DNA from: Halalkalibacter alkalisediminis
GTDB taxonomy: Bacteria > Bacillota > Bacilli > Bacillales > Bacillaceae_D
Direction of reading: 5' to 3'
NCBI RefSeq assembly: GCF_028610705.1
Contig: NZ_JAQQWT010000003.1
Coordinates: 377,759-441,758 of the forward strand
DNA length: 64,000 bases
The position numbers and the translations under genes are program-made. Below are positions 1-7,269 of this stretch, piece by piece. Within the stretch, counting starts at the first letter, position 1. The number at the start of each line of letters is the position of its first letter. A model generated the notes under the pieces. It made no database searches. It saw only the letters and a program-made list of their open reading frames with translations, and was not told the origin of the DNA.

Positions 1-285
1 CCCTTTACTGATCTTATCCAAACCTAATCCACCATATTTCTCAGGAATACTATGCGCAAGTAAACCTAGCTCTCCTGCTTTTTTTAAGAGGTTTACGGTT
101 ACCTCGAAATTCTGAGATTCAATTTCCCCACGCATTGGAAGAACTTCTTTCTCAATAAATTGTTTGGCCGTTTGACCAATCATCACTTGCTCGTCACTTA
201 TATCCTCAGGTGTAAACAGATCCTCTGCCGTAATTCCTTCAACGAGGAAGCGTCCACCCTTCATTTCCTTCTTCAACTGTTCCAT
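1..285 (-). CDS. Acyl-CoA dehydrogenase, FadE type (3' part outside window)
   Basis: The first 95 residues of an acyl-CoA dehydrogenase read leftward off the window edge. The start at 285 follows the purine-rich AGGAGGAGAAGGAAG. The N-terminus carries the family features LFTPEDISDEQ, FIEKEVLPMR and then LLKKAGELGLL and EKYGGLGLD, which belong to the helical N-terminal domain that binds acyl-CoA with FAD. It resembles the large FadE (YusJ) proteins of Bacillus, which perform the first beta-oxidation step. Its first 47 bases overlap the end of the upstream comB-like gene in another frame, so the two are probably translationally coupled. The catalytic glutamate lies outside the window, so substrate type cannot be judged. 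Confidence 0.88.
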   Translation of the reverse strand, partial: MEQLKKEMKGGRFLVEGITAEDLFTPEDISDEQVMIGQTAKQFIEKEVLPMRGEIESQNFEVTVNLLKKAGELGLLAHSIPEKYGGLGLDKISKG

Positions 286-1021
286 CTTCCTTCTCCTCCT
301 TCCACACAATGTGGCAATTATCATAAATCGGTACGTTCTGGTCACAGTTTTCATGAATCACATATTGCAAATCTTCTTCGCAATTATGTTCTAGTAAAAA
401 CTTTCCAACTGCTGAACTAGCCAGTAATTGATAACGATCTGCATGGTTTTGTTGATAAAATAAACGAGAAGCTAATGCTCCATCTGTAAGCGTAGCTGAG
501 GGAAGTAATTTATTAAAACATGTAACTAGATAACCAGCCCCGTAAAAATCTTCTAAACAAAATTGTCCTTGTGACCCCGAACAGATAACGATGATGTCTT
601 GAGTAGGCTTTAACGATTTAACAGCATCTTGGACAATCGCTTCTCCATTTCTCAACGATCCCGCGTATAATTTCGTTGCCATCTCTGAGCGCCTTAGCGC
701 AACAGTTCCATTTGTGGTTGCTAAAATGACTGATTTTCCTTTTACATATTTGGAGAGAATGATTGGATTGGGAGCGATGAATCCGTCTAGCACCCTCCCA
801 TTCTTCTCTCCGATGAGAATGAACTCATCGGGATGAAACTTCCTTAAAAATTTTAAGGCAGCATTCTCATCTAGAACAGGTATCACTTCCGTTGCACCAC
901 TTTCTAAACAAGCAGCAATCGTTGTCGTTGCAAGAAGGACATCTAAGACTATTGCAACTTGACCTTTTAGTTTTTCAGAAATGATATCTTCTTTTTTTAA
1001 TACGACATGAATCTTTGACAT
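239..1021 (-). CDS. ComB-family phosphatase (2-phosphosulfolactate phosphatase-like)
   Basis: 260 residues; start at 1021 after GAAGGAGGGCAAT. The N-terminal VAIVLDVLLATTTIAACLESGA, then LIGEKNGR, APNP, ATTNGT and the later CSGSQGQFCLEDFYGAG are hallmarks of the ComB family, Mg-dependent acid phosphatases known from coenzyme M (sulfolactate) synthesis. The family is usually about 230-240 residues. Here an acidic C-terminal tail runs 47 bases into the next gene. The setting is odd: it sits between an APH-type kinase and a FadE in a fatty-acid operon, with no coenzyme M or sulfolactate genes in view. A role on a phosphorylated acyl intermediate, or clearing a side product of the kinase, is only inference. 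Family assignment is firm, substrate is not. Confidence 0.85.
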   Translation of the reverse strand: MSKIHVVLKKEDIISEKLKGQVAIVLDVLLATTTIAACLESGATEVIPVLDENAALKFLRKFHPDEFILIGEKNGRVLDGFIAPNPIILSKYVKGKSVILATTNGTVALRRSEMATKLYAGSLRNGEAIVQDAVKSLKPTQDIIVICSGSQGQFCLEDFYGAGYLVTCFNKLLPSATLTDGALASRLFYQQNHADRYQLLASSAVGKFLLEHNCEEDLQYVIHENCDQNVPIYDNCHIVWKEEKEDGTVEEGNEGWTLPR

Positions 1022-1047
1022 ATTGCCCTCCTTCTCTAGGAGTCTAC

Positions 1048-2109
1048 CTAACTTAATTTGGTTGTAGCTGTTTGGCGACCATGTTTGATAAGAGCAGCAA
1101 CAGTTTGATCCAACTGAGAAAACCTCGGATCCGTTGTTTGACCTTTATAAAAGCGATAATAAATTTGCTGAGCGATTACCGCTAGTTTAAAATAGCCAAA
1201 GGTGACGTAATAATGTAAGTCTGAAACATCACGTCCACTCTTTCTAGCGTAACGCTCTGCCCAATCTCTTCTTGTATAAAATCCAGGTAGCACCGTAACA
1301 GGTGGTTTCCCAAATCCTCTTACAAGTTCAATCGGGTCATCCTCCTCAATCCAATAACTTAACGCTACCCCGACATCAGCAAGAGGATCCCCTACCGTTG
1401 TCATCTCCCAGTCAAAAAGACCAATCATCCGTTTACCATCTTTTGAAAACATTGCATTGTTTAATTTGTAATCATAATGAATGACAGTGGCTGATTGTGA
1501 AGATGGTAAATGATCGGTAAGCCAAGAGGTTAAGTCAGCAAGTCCCTCGTGCTCACTTGTTTTGGATCGTTCATAACGGCCGATCCACCCCCTTACTTGT
1601 CGCTCTAAAAAACCATCTGGTTTAGATAAGTGAACCAGGTCCGTTTTCTTGTAATCAATTTGGTGTAATTCAACAAGATGGTCCACCATTTGTTCAGAGA
1701 TTATCCGTCCAATTTCGGCTGTGGAGTTTAGTGTGGGCGGAAACTCAGTGTCCAAAACGATTCCTTTTTTTCTTTCCATTAAAAAGAAAGGGCTTCCAAT
1801 TATTGATTCATCAGAACAAAAAATATACGTTTTTGGTACAAGTGAATAGGATTCATGTAGGCTTGCCATAATAGTTGATTCTCGTTCCATGTCATGTGCT
1901 CGGGCCGCGACCGGGCCAAGGGGAGGGCGCCGCAGAACAGCCTCCCAATTTCCGATAGTAAGCAAGTAGGTTAAATTGGAGTGGCCTGATGGAAACTGGC
2001 TAACAACAAGGTCTCCATCAGGGACATCAGTCATTGATCTTCGAATATAGTTTTTTAAGTTATCAAGTGGGAGTTCTTCCCCCTGACGTACGACAATTGT
2101 ATCTCTCAT
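1048..2109 (-). CDS. APH-type phosphotransferase, homologue of the ACAD10/11 kinase domain
   Basis: 353 residues; start at 2109 after GAGGAGGCAAAA. The protein kinase-like APH fold is shown by a nucleotide-binding N-lobe (SNLTYLLTIG, then VLRRPP), the catalytic loop HYDYKLNN (aspartate and final asparagine kept; animal ACAD11 has HGDFRLDN) and the metal-binding LFDWEMTTVGDPLADVG. The segments YCSDxSxIGxxFxxME and LExQVxxW also match the kinase domain of ACAD11 as remembered. Such kinases (LvaA, ACAD10/11) phosphorylate the hydroxyl of 4-hydroxyacyl-CoA. The gene is in a beta-oxidation operon, 11 bases downstream of an enoyl-CoA hydratase gene, and its likely partner is the dehydrogenase at 8931-10145. 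An antibiotic-resistance role is unlikely. Confidence 0.85.
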   Translation of the reverse strand: MRDTIVVRQGEELPLDNLKNYIRRSMTDVPDGDLVVSQFPSGHSNLTYLLTIGNWEAVLRRPPLGPVAARAHDMERESTIMASLHESYSLVPKTYIFCSDESIIGSPFFLMERKKGIVLDTEFPPTLNSTAEIGRIISEQMVDHLVELHQIDYKKTDLVHLSKPDGFLERQVRGWIGRYERSKTSEHEGLADLTSWLTDHLPSSQSATVIHYDYKLNNAMFSKDGKRMIGLFDWEMTTVGDPLADVGVALSYWIEEDDPIELVRGFGKPPVTVLPGFYTRRDWAERYARKSGRDVSDLHYYVTFGYFKLAVIAQQIYYRFYKGQTTDPRFSQLDQTVAALIKHGRQTATTKLS

Positions 2110-2120
2110 TTTTGCCTCCT

Positions 2121-2897
2121 CTACCTGTGACGGAAAACCGGTTTACGTTTTTCAATAAACGCTTGCACGCCTTCTCGTATATCCTCGGTTTGGAAGACCT
2201 CTGTGAATAATGTAGCCTCATGCTCTATCGCAGCAGGAAAGCTCATGTCTGTCCCTTCATCTACAGCACGTTTAATGAAAGATAAAGCAGGCAATGAATG
2301 ATGACGAATCTTTCCTGCGAGTTCCATTGCTTTTTCAAGCCCTCCACCAGTAGGAACAACATAATTGATAAGTCCTATTTTTTCTGCTTTTTCTGCTGGA
2401 ATCGGTTCACCTGTAAACATGAGTTCCTTTGCTTTGGCTTCTCCGATTAACCTTGGCAGACGCTGAGTTCCTCCTCCACCAGGGAATAAGCCCAACTTAA
2501 TTTCAGGTAAACCAATCAGTGTATGAGACTCAGCAATTCGCATATCACATGTTAGTGCCAGTTCACATCCCCCCCCAAACGTTAATCCATTTAGAACTGC
2601 AATAGTTGGTTTAGGGAAGAAGTCAATCTGGTTTAGGACCGAATGGGTCTCCATGACCTGAGCCTTCATATTAGGATGATCCATCAATTGTGGAAACTCT
2701 TTTATATCAGCACCAGCCATAAATGCCGTCTCACCAGAACCTGTTAAAATAATAACCAGTGTTTCTTGATCTTCTTCAAGAACTTGAAATGTCTCTCGCA
2801 AAGCAAATACAACCTTCTGATTCATTACATTTAAAGGGGGGTTATTAATGGTGATCGTTGCAATTCCGTTTTCTTTTTTTACCTCTACTAAACTCAT
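2121..2897 (-). CDS. Enoyl-CoA hydratase/isomerase
   Basis: 258 residues, the usual size of a crotonase. The oxyanion-hole segments AFMAGADIKEF (residues about 57-68) and NGLTFGGGCELALTCDMRIA are clear, followed by PEIKLGLFPGGGGTQRLPRLIG, which carries the catalytic glutamate expected of a hydratase, and the C-terminal FIEKRKPVF. It would hydrate trans-2-enoyl-CoA to 3-hydroxyacyl-CoA. The start overlaps the stop of the upstream dehydrogenase by four bases (ATGA), so the two are translationally coupled, fitting consecutive steps of beta-oxidation. Chain-length preference is not visible in the sequence. Confidence 0.93.
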   Translation of the reverse strand: MSLVEVKKENGIATITINNPPLNVMNQKVVFALRETFQVLEEDQETLVIILTGSGETAFMAGADIKEFPQLMDHPNMKAQVMETHSVLNQIDFFPKPTIAVLNGLTFGGGCELALTCDMRIAESHTLIGLPEIKLGLFPGGGGTQRLPRLIGEAKAKELMFTGEPIPAEKAEKIGLINYVVPTGGGLEKAMELAGKIRHHSLPALSFIKRAVDEGTDMSFPAAIEHEATLFTEVFQTEDIREGVQAFIEKRKPVFRHR

Positions 2898-3778
2898 GAT
2901 TTCACCTCAAGTTTGCTATAATCATACCAACCTTTACCAGTCTTTCGTCCAAGTAAACCAGCTTTCACTTTTTCCTCGATGCATGTCGGAGGTTTATCTT
3001 GAGGATCGCCTGTTTCAGCATACCGTTGCTGATTGACAAAATAGGCAACATCAATTCCTGATAAATCCATGAGAGCAAATGGTCCAATTGGATGATTCAA
3101 CGCCTTTTTACAAATTAAATCAATATCTTCAAAGCTTGCATATCCTTCTTCATACAACTGTACAGCTTCTTTTGTTAGTGCCCCAAGAATTCGATTTGCA
3201 ATAAAGCCAGAGATCTCCTTGTGTAAAAGAACAGCGGTCCGATTCATTTGCTTGCTTACTTCCATCGTGATCTCAGCCGTTTCACCGGATGTATGTTCGC
3301 TTTTTACCACTTCCACACAATCCATTACCAGTGGAGGAAAAAAGAAGTGCATATTACACACTTTATCTGGTCTATTTGTCGCATCCGCAATTTTTGAATT
3401 GACGATGGTTGAAGAATTTGTAGCTAGAATGGCATGTGGAGGCGCAAGTTGATCTAATTTTTCAAATAGATCTCGCTTCACATCTAACTTTTCAACAATA
3501 GCTTCTATTACAAAATCAGTATGAGATACGGCCTCAGTTAAATCCGTAGTAAAGCAGAGCCTAGAAAAGGCGGCCTGTAATTTTTCTTCGCTGATTTTTC
3601 CTTTCTTTACCCACTTTCCTAATTGAAAATGTAAACTCTCCTTTGCTTTTTCAAGAGAGCCTTGCTCGATGTCTTGTAAAGTCGTTTCATAACCTCCAAG
3701 AGCTGAAAGCATCGCTATTTGATGCCCCATTGATCCAGCTCCTATTACTGCGAGATGCTTAATCGTCCTTTTCCCCAT
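2894..3778 (-). CDS. 3-hydroxyacyl-CoA dehydrogenase
   Basis: 294 residues, single-function type. The Rossmann motif GAGSMG (residues 13-18) binds NAD. TNSST carries the catalytic serine, and the histidine is in MHFFFPP. The usual motif is HFFNP, so the asparagine is replaced by phenylalanine here. The later GFIANRIL asparagine and the VEVV glutamate are present. The C-terminal domain ends with GLLGRKTGKGWYDY. It oxidises L-3-hydroxyacyl-CoA to 3-ketoacyl-CoA. The start at 3778 follows AAGGGGGATTAAG. A palindrome-like site 19-34 bases upstream suggests control by the adjacent TetR protein. The enoyl-CoA hydratase gene overlaps its stop. Confidence 0.92.
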   Translation of the reverse strand: MGKRTIKHLAVIGAGSMGHQIAMLSALGGYETTLQDIEQGSLEKAKESLHFQLGKWVKKGKISEEKLQAAFSRLCFTTDLTEAVSHTDFVIEAIVEKLDVKRDLFEKLDQLAPPHAILATNSSTIVNSKIADATNRPDKVCNMHFFFPPLVMDCVEVVKSEHTSGETAEITMEVSKQMNRTAVLLHKEISGFIANRILGALTKEAVQLYEEGYASFEDIDLICKKALNHPIGPFALMDLSGIDVAYFVNQQRYAETGDPQDKPPTCIEEKVKAGLLGRKTGKGWYDYSKLEVKS

Positions 3779-3796
3779 CTTAATCCCCCTTTTATA

Positions 3797-3812
3797 CTAA
3801 CCAGTTGGTATG
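3797..3812. promoter_or_regulatory. Putative TetR operator, copy 1
   Basis: CTAACCAGTTGGTATG has the inverted core ACCA-GT-TGGT. It lies between the tetR stop and the start of the 3-hydroxyacyl-CoA dehydrogenase gene. A near copy (14 of 16 bases) lies in front of the other half of the cluster at 10184-10199. Binding by the TetR protein at 3845-4408 is inferred. Confidence 0.6.
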
Positions 3813-3844
3813 TTTAGAGTTGAAGATCCTACATGGAAGGATCT

Positions 3845-4408
3845 TTATGTTGCCTTTAGCCCATTGAGCATAAAATCAATATAGATGGTTGATACTGCTT
3901 TTTCATCTAACTTTCCTTTTGGATCAAACCAATGATAACTCCAGTTTACCGCTCCAAGAATCGCCAGTGCCACAATCTCCACATTTAGATCTTGACGAAA
4001 CTCTCCTGTGTCAATCCCTTCTTGAATGACCTTATTCAGGTTTTGCCTAAATAAATCACGCTTCTTAAAAATATCCTTCAAATGTTCTTCATTTAGATGC
4101 TGCATTTCTCTAAAGAACACCCTAGCGCTTTGCCCATGTCCTTCTATATGTTTCATAATCATATATACAATATCATATAGCTTTTGCTCAGATTTCGTAT
4201 TTTTAATAAAGACTTCATCTTGATTTTGAAGTAACTCATCAATATAGCGTAAATGAATTTCCATTAACAATTCTTCTTTACTTTTAAAATAATAATAAAA
4301 TGTCCCTTTCGTTACGCCCAGTTCCTCTACAATATCCTGAATGGATGTCTCTGTAAAACCATTATGACCAAATAAATCAATACTCACTTCAATTATTTTT
4401 TCCTTCAT
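3845..4408 (-). CDS. TetR/AcrR-family transcriptional regulator
   Basis: 187 residues. The N-terminal helix-turn-helix is typical: AIDLFGHNGFTETSIQDIV then LGVTKGTFYYYFKSKEELL (residues about 10-48). The remaining helical part is a ligand-binding domain of the kind that senses acyl-CoA in FadR/LiuR-like proteins; the actual effector is not visible. It sits inside the fatty-acid cluster, between the SDR at 4534 and the 3-hydroxyacyl-CoA dehydrogenase at 3778. A pair of nearly identical 16-bp sites lies in front of the genes at 3778 and 10145, so it most likely represses both transcription units. Confidence 0.88.
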   Translation of the reverse strand: MKEKIIEVSIDLFGHNGFTETSIQDIVEELGVTKGTFYYYFKSKEELLMEIHLRYIDELLQNQDEVFIKNTKSEQKLYDIVYMIMKHIEGHGQSARVFFREMQHLNEEHLKDIFKKRDLFRQNLNKVIQEGIDTGEFRQDLNVEIVALAILGAVNWSYHWFDPKGKLDEKAVSTIYIDFMLNGLKAT

Positions 4409-4533
4409 GTTGTCGCCTCACAATCTCTTTCAAAAATCATCCGCTCTAGTATACCATAAATGTCATCACCACTTTAATGAAATAGGTAACTAACTGGGTT
4501 CATTGTGAGTTCCTATTACGAGGAATTGGTATG

Positions 4534-5283
4534 TTAAAAGGTTAAACCCCCTCCATCTACCATTAACGTTGTACCCGTTATATAAGAAGATTCTTCCGAT
4601 ACCAAAAAACGAATGGCATTGGCAACTTCTAATGGTGTCCCTATTCTTCTTAGTGCATTGGCTGTACTTAAAATCTTCCACTTTTGCTCCTGCTCCCTCC
4701 ACCCATCCACAATGGGCGTATCAATAACACCAGGAGCAACAGCATTGACTCGTATATTTTGTCTTCCAAATTCCAGAGCTGCATTTTTTGTTAGGGTAAT
4801 AACACCTGCTTTGGAAGCATTGTATGCTGACATGAGCTTCTTTCCTTTAAAACCTAACAAACTAGAAACATTGACAATCGCTCCACCGCCACTCGACTCT
4901 AATAAAGGGATTCCATATTTCATACCAAGAAACACGCCCGTTAAGTTGATATCAATCACACGTTGCCATTCAGCAATGGATAAATCTGTTAGTTTTACTT
5001 CAGTATTCCCTATTCCAGCATTATTAATGAGAATATCTAACCGACCATATTTATGATTTACTTCATCCATCGTTCTTTTCACGTCATCTTCAATTCCTAC
5101 ATCGCAGTGAATAAGAGCGACATCAATTCCTTCACTAGATAATTCTTCTGTTACACGCTCTGCTTTATCACTCACATCAGCGACCACCAACTTCATTTTA
5201 TCCGCTGCAAGCCTTCGTACTGTTGCTAAGCCAATACCGCCAATACCGCCAATACCACCCGTTACTAGAGCCACTTTTGACAT
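4534..5283 (-). CDS. Short-chain dehydrogenase/reductase with expanded glycine loop
   Basis: 249 residues, classical SDR. Visible motifs are NNAGIG (about residue 89), the catalytic serine in VNVSSLLG, the YNASK tyrosine/lysine pair, and VNAVAPGVIDTP. The N-terminal cofactor loop reads TGGIGGIGGIG, one GGI unit longer than the normal TGxxxGxG. In DNA this is a 9-base unit repeated nearly three times (5231-5259). It would oxidise or reduce a hydroxyl or keto group with NAD(P)(H); in this operon a 3-hydroxyacyl-CoA or 4-hydroxy substrate is plausible. The start follows GGGAGGGTAGGAT. The substrate is unknown, and the loop insertion could affect cofactor binding. Confidence 0.88.
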   Translation of the reverse strand: MSKVALVTGGIGGIGGIGLATVRRLAADKMKLVVADVSDKAERVTEELSSEGIDVALIHCDVGIEDDVKRTMDEVNHKYGRLDILINNAGIGNTEVKLTDLSIAEWQRVIDINLTGVFLGMKYGIPLLESSGGGAIVNVSSLLGFKGKKLMSAYNASKAGVITLTKNAALEFGRQNIRVNAVAPGVIDTPIVDGWREQEQKWKILSTANALRRIGTPLEVANAIRFLVSEESSYITGTTLMVDGGGLTF

Positions 5284-5297
5284 ATCCTACCCTCCCA

Positions 5298-6470
5298 TCA
5301 TTCTCTCTCAATTAAAACTGCAATTCCCTGCCCTCCACCAATACAAGCAGTTATCAAAGCGTAACGCTCTTGCCTTCTTGATAATTCATAGACAGCTTTT
5401 GTCATCAGTATTGCTCCTGTAGCCCCCAGTGGGTGCCCATGCGCAATCGCTCCTCCATTTACGTTTAATTTTTTTGAATTAAAATGAAGTTCACGATTTA
5501 CAGCTATTGTTTGAGCAGCGAATGCTTCATTACATTCAATAAGGTCAATTTGGTCTAAAGACAATCCTGATTTATTTAACAAAGCCATTACTGCTGGAAC
5601 AGGACCAATCCCCATAATATTCGGATCAACTCCACTAATAGCAGACTGGCTTACTACAGCTAATGGTTTCAAGCCAAGTTCAGAAGCTTTTTCACGTGAC
5701 ATTACAACAAGGGCAGAAGCACCATCATTTAATCCAGAGCTATTTCCTGCTGTCACGGTTCCATTTTCAATAAAAGCCGGTGAAAGTTTCCCCAATCCTT
5801 CCATAGAGGTTTGCGGTCTTGGGTGTTCATCTAGCTTAAAGATGATCGGATTACCTTTACGGGTTGGGAGTGCAACCGGAACAATTTGTTCATCGAAATA
5901 CCCTTTTTCCATTGCATTTGCCATTTTCATTTGACTTTGAAACGCAAATTCATCTTGTTCCTCACGAGTGATGGCATATTTTTTCGCAAGAGCTTCTGCT
6001 GTGATACCCATAGGAGGATCGCCAATAGTTGCTGGTGATAATTTTGCAACTCTGAAGTTTGGAGGTGCTGCTGAGTAAGCTTTGGTTGGTCGGTCCATTA
6101 AATAAGGTGCTCTACTTAAGCTTTCAATTCCTCCAGCAAGATAGATATCACCAACTCCTGCCTGAATAGCTTGCGCTGCAAGTAAAACCGCATTAATTCC
6201 TGAACCACATTGACGATCAATCGTTAAAGCTGGTGTCCTAAGTGGAAATCCAGCTTCTAAAGCAGTGACACGTGCGATATTCCCCCCACCGCTAGACACA
6301 TTTCCCATAATCACATCATCGATCAGATTGGCATCAAGGTCGACTCTTTTAAGCGCTTCTCTAAACACAATTGCACCAAATTCATGAGCCTCTAATGTTG
6401 CTAAAGCCCCTCCTTGTCTTGCAATCGCTGTCCTAACTGCACTTACAATAACTGCATCACGTTTTCCCAT
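5298..6470 (-). CDS. Thiolase (acetyl-CoA acyltransferase)
   Basis: 390 residues, normal thiolase length. The nucleophilic cysteine lies in DRQCGSG (about residue 88). The active-site asparagine and histidine are in CNEAFAAQ and GGAIAHGHPLGATG, and the second cysteine is in CIGGGQG near the C-terminus. It cleaves 3-ketoacyl-CoA to acetyl-CoA and a shortened acyl-CoA, the last step of beta-oxidation, or runs in reverse. It lies 14 bases downstream of one SDR and upstream of another, all on the minus strand and presumably one transcript starting at the dehydrogenase at 10145. The start at 6470 is preceded by a modest GGGATGAA. Confidence 0.93.
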   Translation of the reverse strand: MGKRDAVIVSAVRTAIARQGGALATLEAHEFGAIVFREALKRVDLDANLIDDVIMGNVSSGGGNIARVTALEAGFPLRTPALTIDRQCGSGINAVLLAAQAIQAGVGDIYLAGGIESLSRAPYLMDRPTKAYSAAPPNFRVAKLSPATIGDPPMGITAEALAKKYAITREEQDEFAFQSQMKMANAMEKGYFDEQIVPVALPTRKGNPIIFKLDEHPRPQTSMEGLGKLSPAFIENGTVTAGNSSGLNDGASALVVMSREKASELGLKPLAVVSQSAISGVDPNIMGIGPVPAVMALLNKSGLSLDQIDLIECNEAFAAQTIAVNRELHFNSKKLNVNGGAIAHGHPLGATGAILMTKAVYELSRRQERYALITACIGGGQGIAVLIERE

Positions 6471-6484
6471 TTCATCCCACTCCC

Positions 6485-7258
6485 CTACATAGCATGCATT
6501 CCACCATCAACAATAAGCACATCACCGGTTACATAATCAGAAGCTCTTGACGCAAGAAATAAAGCTGCCCCTTGAAGATCTTGCTCTCCTCCTAAGCGTC
6601 CTAATGGAGTTCTTTCTATAATAAATGCTTCTCCCTTATCAATTAATCCTTTTGACATTTTGGTAGGAAAAAAACCTGGTGCTATCGCATTAACATTAAT
6701 ACCGTGTTGCCCCCATTTTGATGCTAAATCTTTTGTAAAAGTAATGACCGCTCCTTTACTTGTGTTGTAGCCTATCGTATCCATAAAGCGTGAATCAACA
6801 CCGCCGAGTCCAGCTACGGAAGCAATATTAATAATTTTCCCCCCACCTTGCTTGATCATCACATGTCCAGCAGCCTTCGACATCAGAAAAGTACCTGTAA
6901 CATTCACATTCATAACCTTGTTCCAAGCTTCAAGTGGCATATCCACAGCAGGGGTTCCCCATGTGGCCCCACTATTATTAACAACAATATCAATCGTCCC
7001 AAACGTATTTAATGTTTCTTTAATAACAGCTGTAACATCACTCTCTTTTGTCACATCACAAGCAATTGCAATGGCTTTTACTCCTTTTGCCCGTAATTCT
7101 TCACAAACTTTCTCACAGGATTCTAGCTTTCTAGAACAAAGAACTAGGTTAGCCTTTGCATCAGCAAAGGCATGCGCCATCTGACGCCCTAAACCACGTC
7201 CTCCACCTGTTACAATAGCGGTTTTCCCACTTAGGTCAAATAATGATAACGCATTCAT
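6485..7258 (-). CDS. Short-chain dehydrogenase/reductase
   Basis: 257 residues. The cofactor loop TGGGRGLG (residues 18-25), NNSGA, the catalytic serine in NIASVAGLGG, YNTSK and the C-terminal YVTGDVLIVDGGM define a classical SDR. CSRK after the second strand suggests NADP use. In similar operons, including the levulinate lva operon, an SDR and an acyl-CoA ligase accompany the ACAD/kinase pair, so a reductase for a keto acid or ketoacyl-CoA is plausible, but the substrate cannot be read from the sequence. It lies 11 bases downstream of the acyl-CoA ligase. The start follows AAGGAGGGGTATT. Confidence 0.9.
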   Translation of the reverse strand: MNALSLFDLSGKTAIVTGGGRGLGRQMAHAFADAKANLVLCSRKLESCEKVCEELRAKGVKAIAIACDVTKESDVTAVIKETLNTFGTIDIVVNNSGATWGTPAVDMPLEAWNKVMNVNVTGTFLMSKAAGHVMIKQGGGKIINIASVAGLGGVDSRFMDTIGYNTSKGAVITFTKDLASKWGQHGINVNAIAPGFFPTKMSKGLIDKGEAFIIERTPLGRLGGEQDLQGAALFLASRASDYVTGDVLIVDGGMHAM

Positions 7259-7269
7259 AATACCCCTCC

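Noticed and set aside
1048..2109. Aminoglycoside resistance kinase
   Set aside because: The fold is shared, but the operon context and ACAD10/11-specific segments favour a metabolic acyl-CoA kinase.
4480..4500. A third copy of the TetR operator upstream of tetR (AACTAACTGGG)
   Set aside because: Only the first few bases agree with CTAACCAGTTGGTATG and the inverted half is absent, so it was not called.
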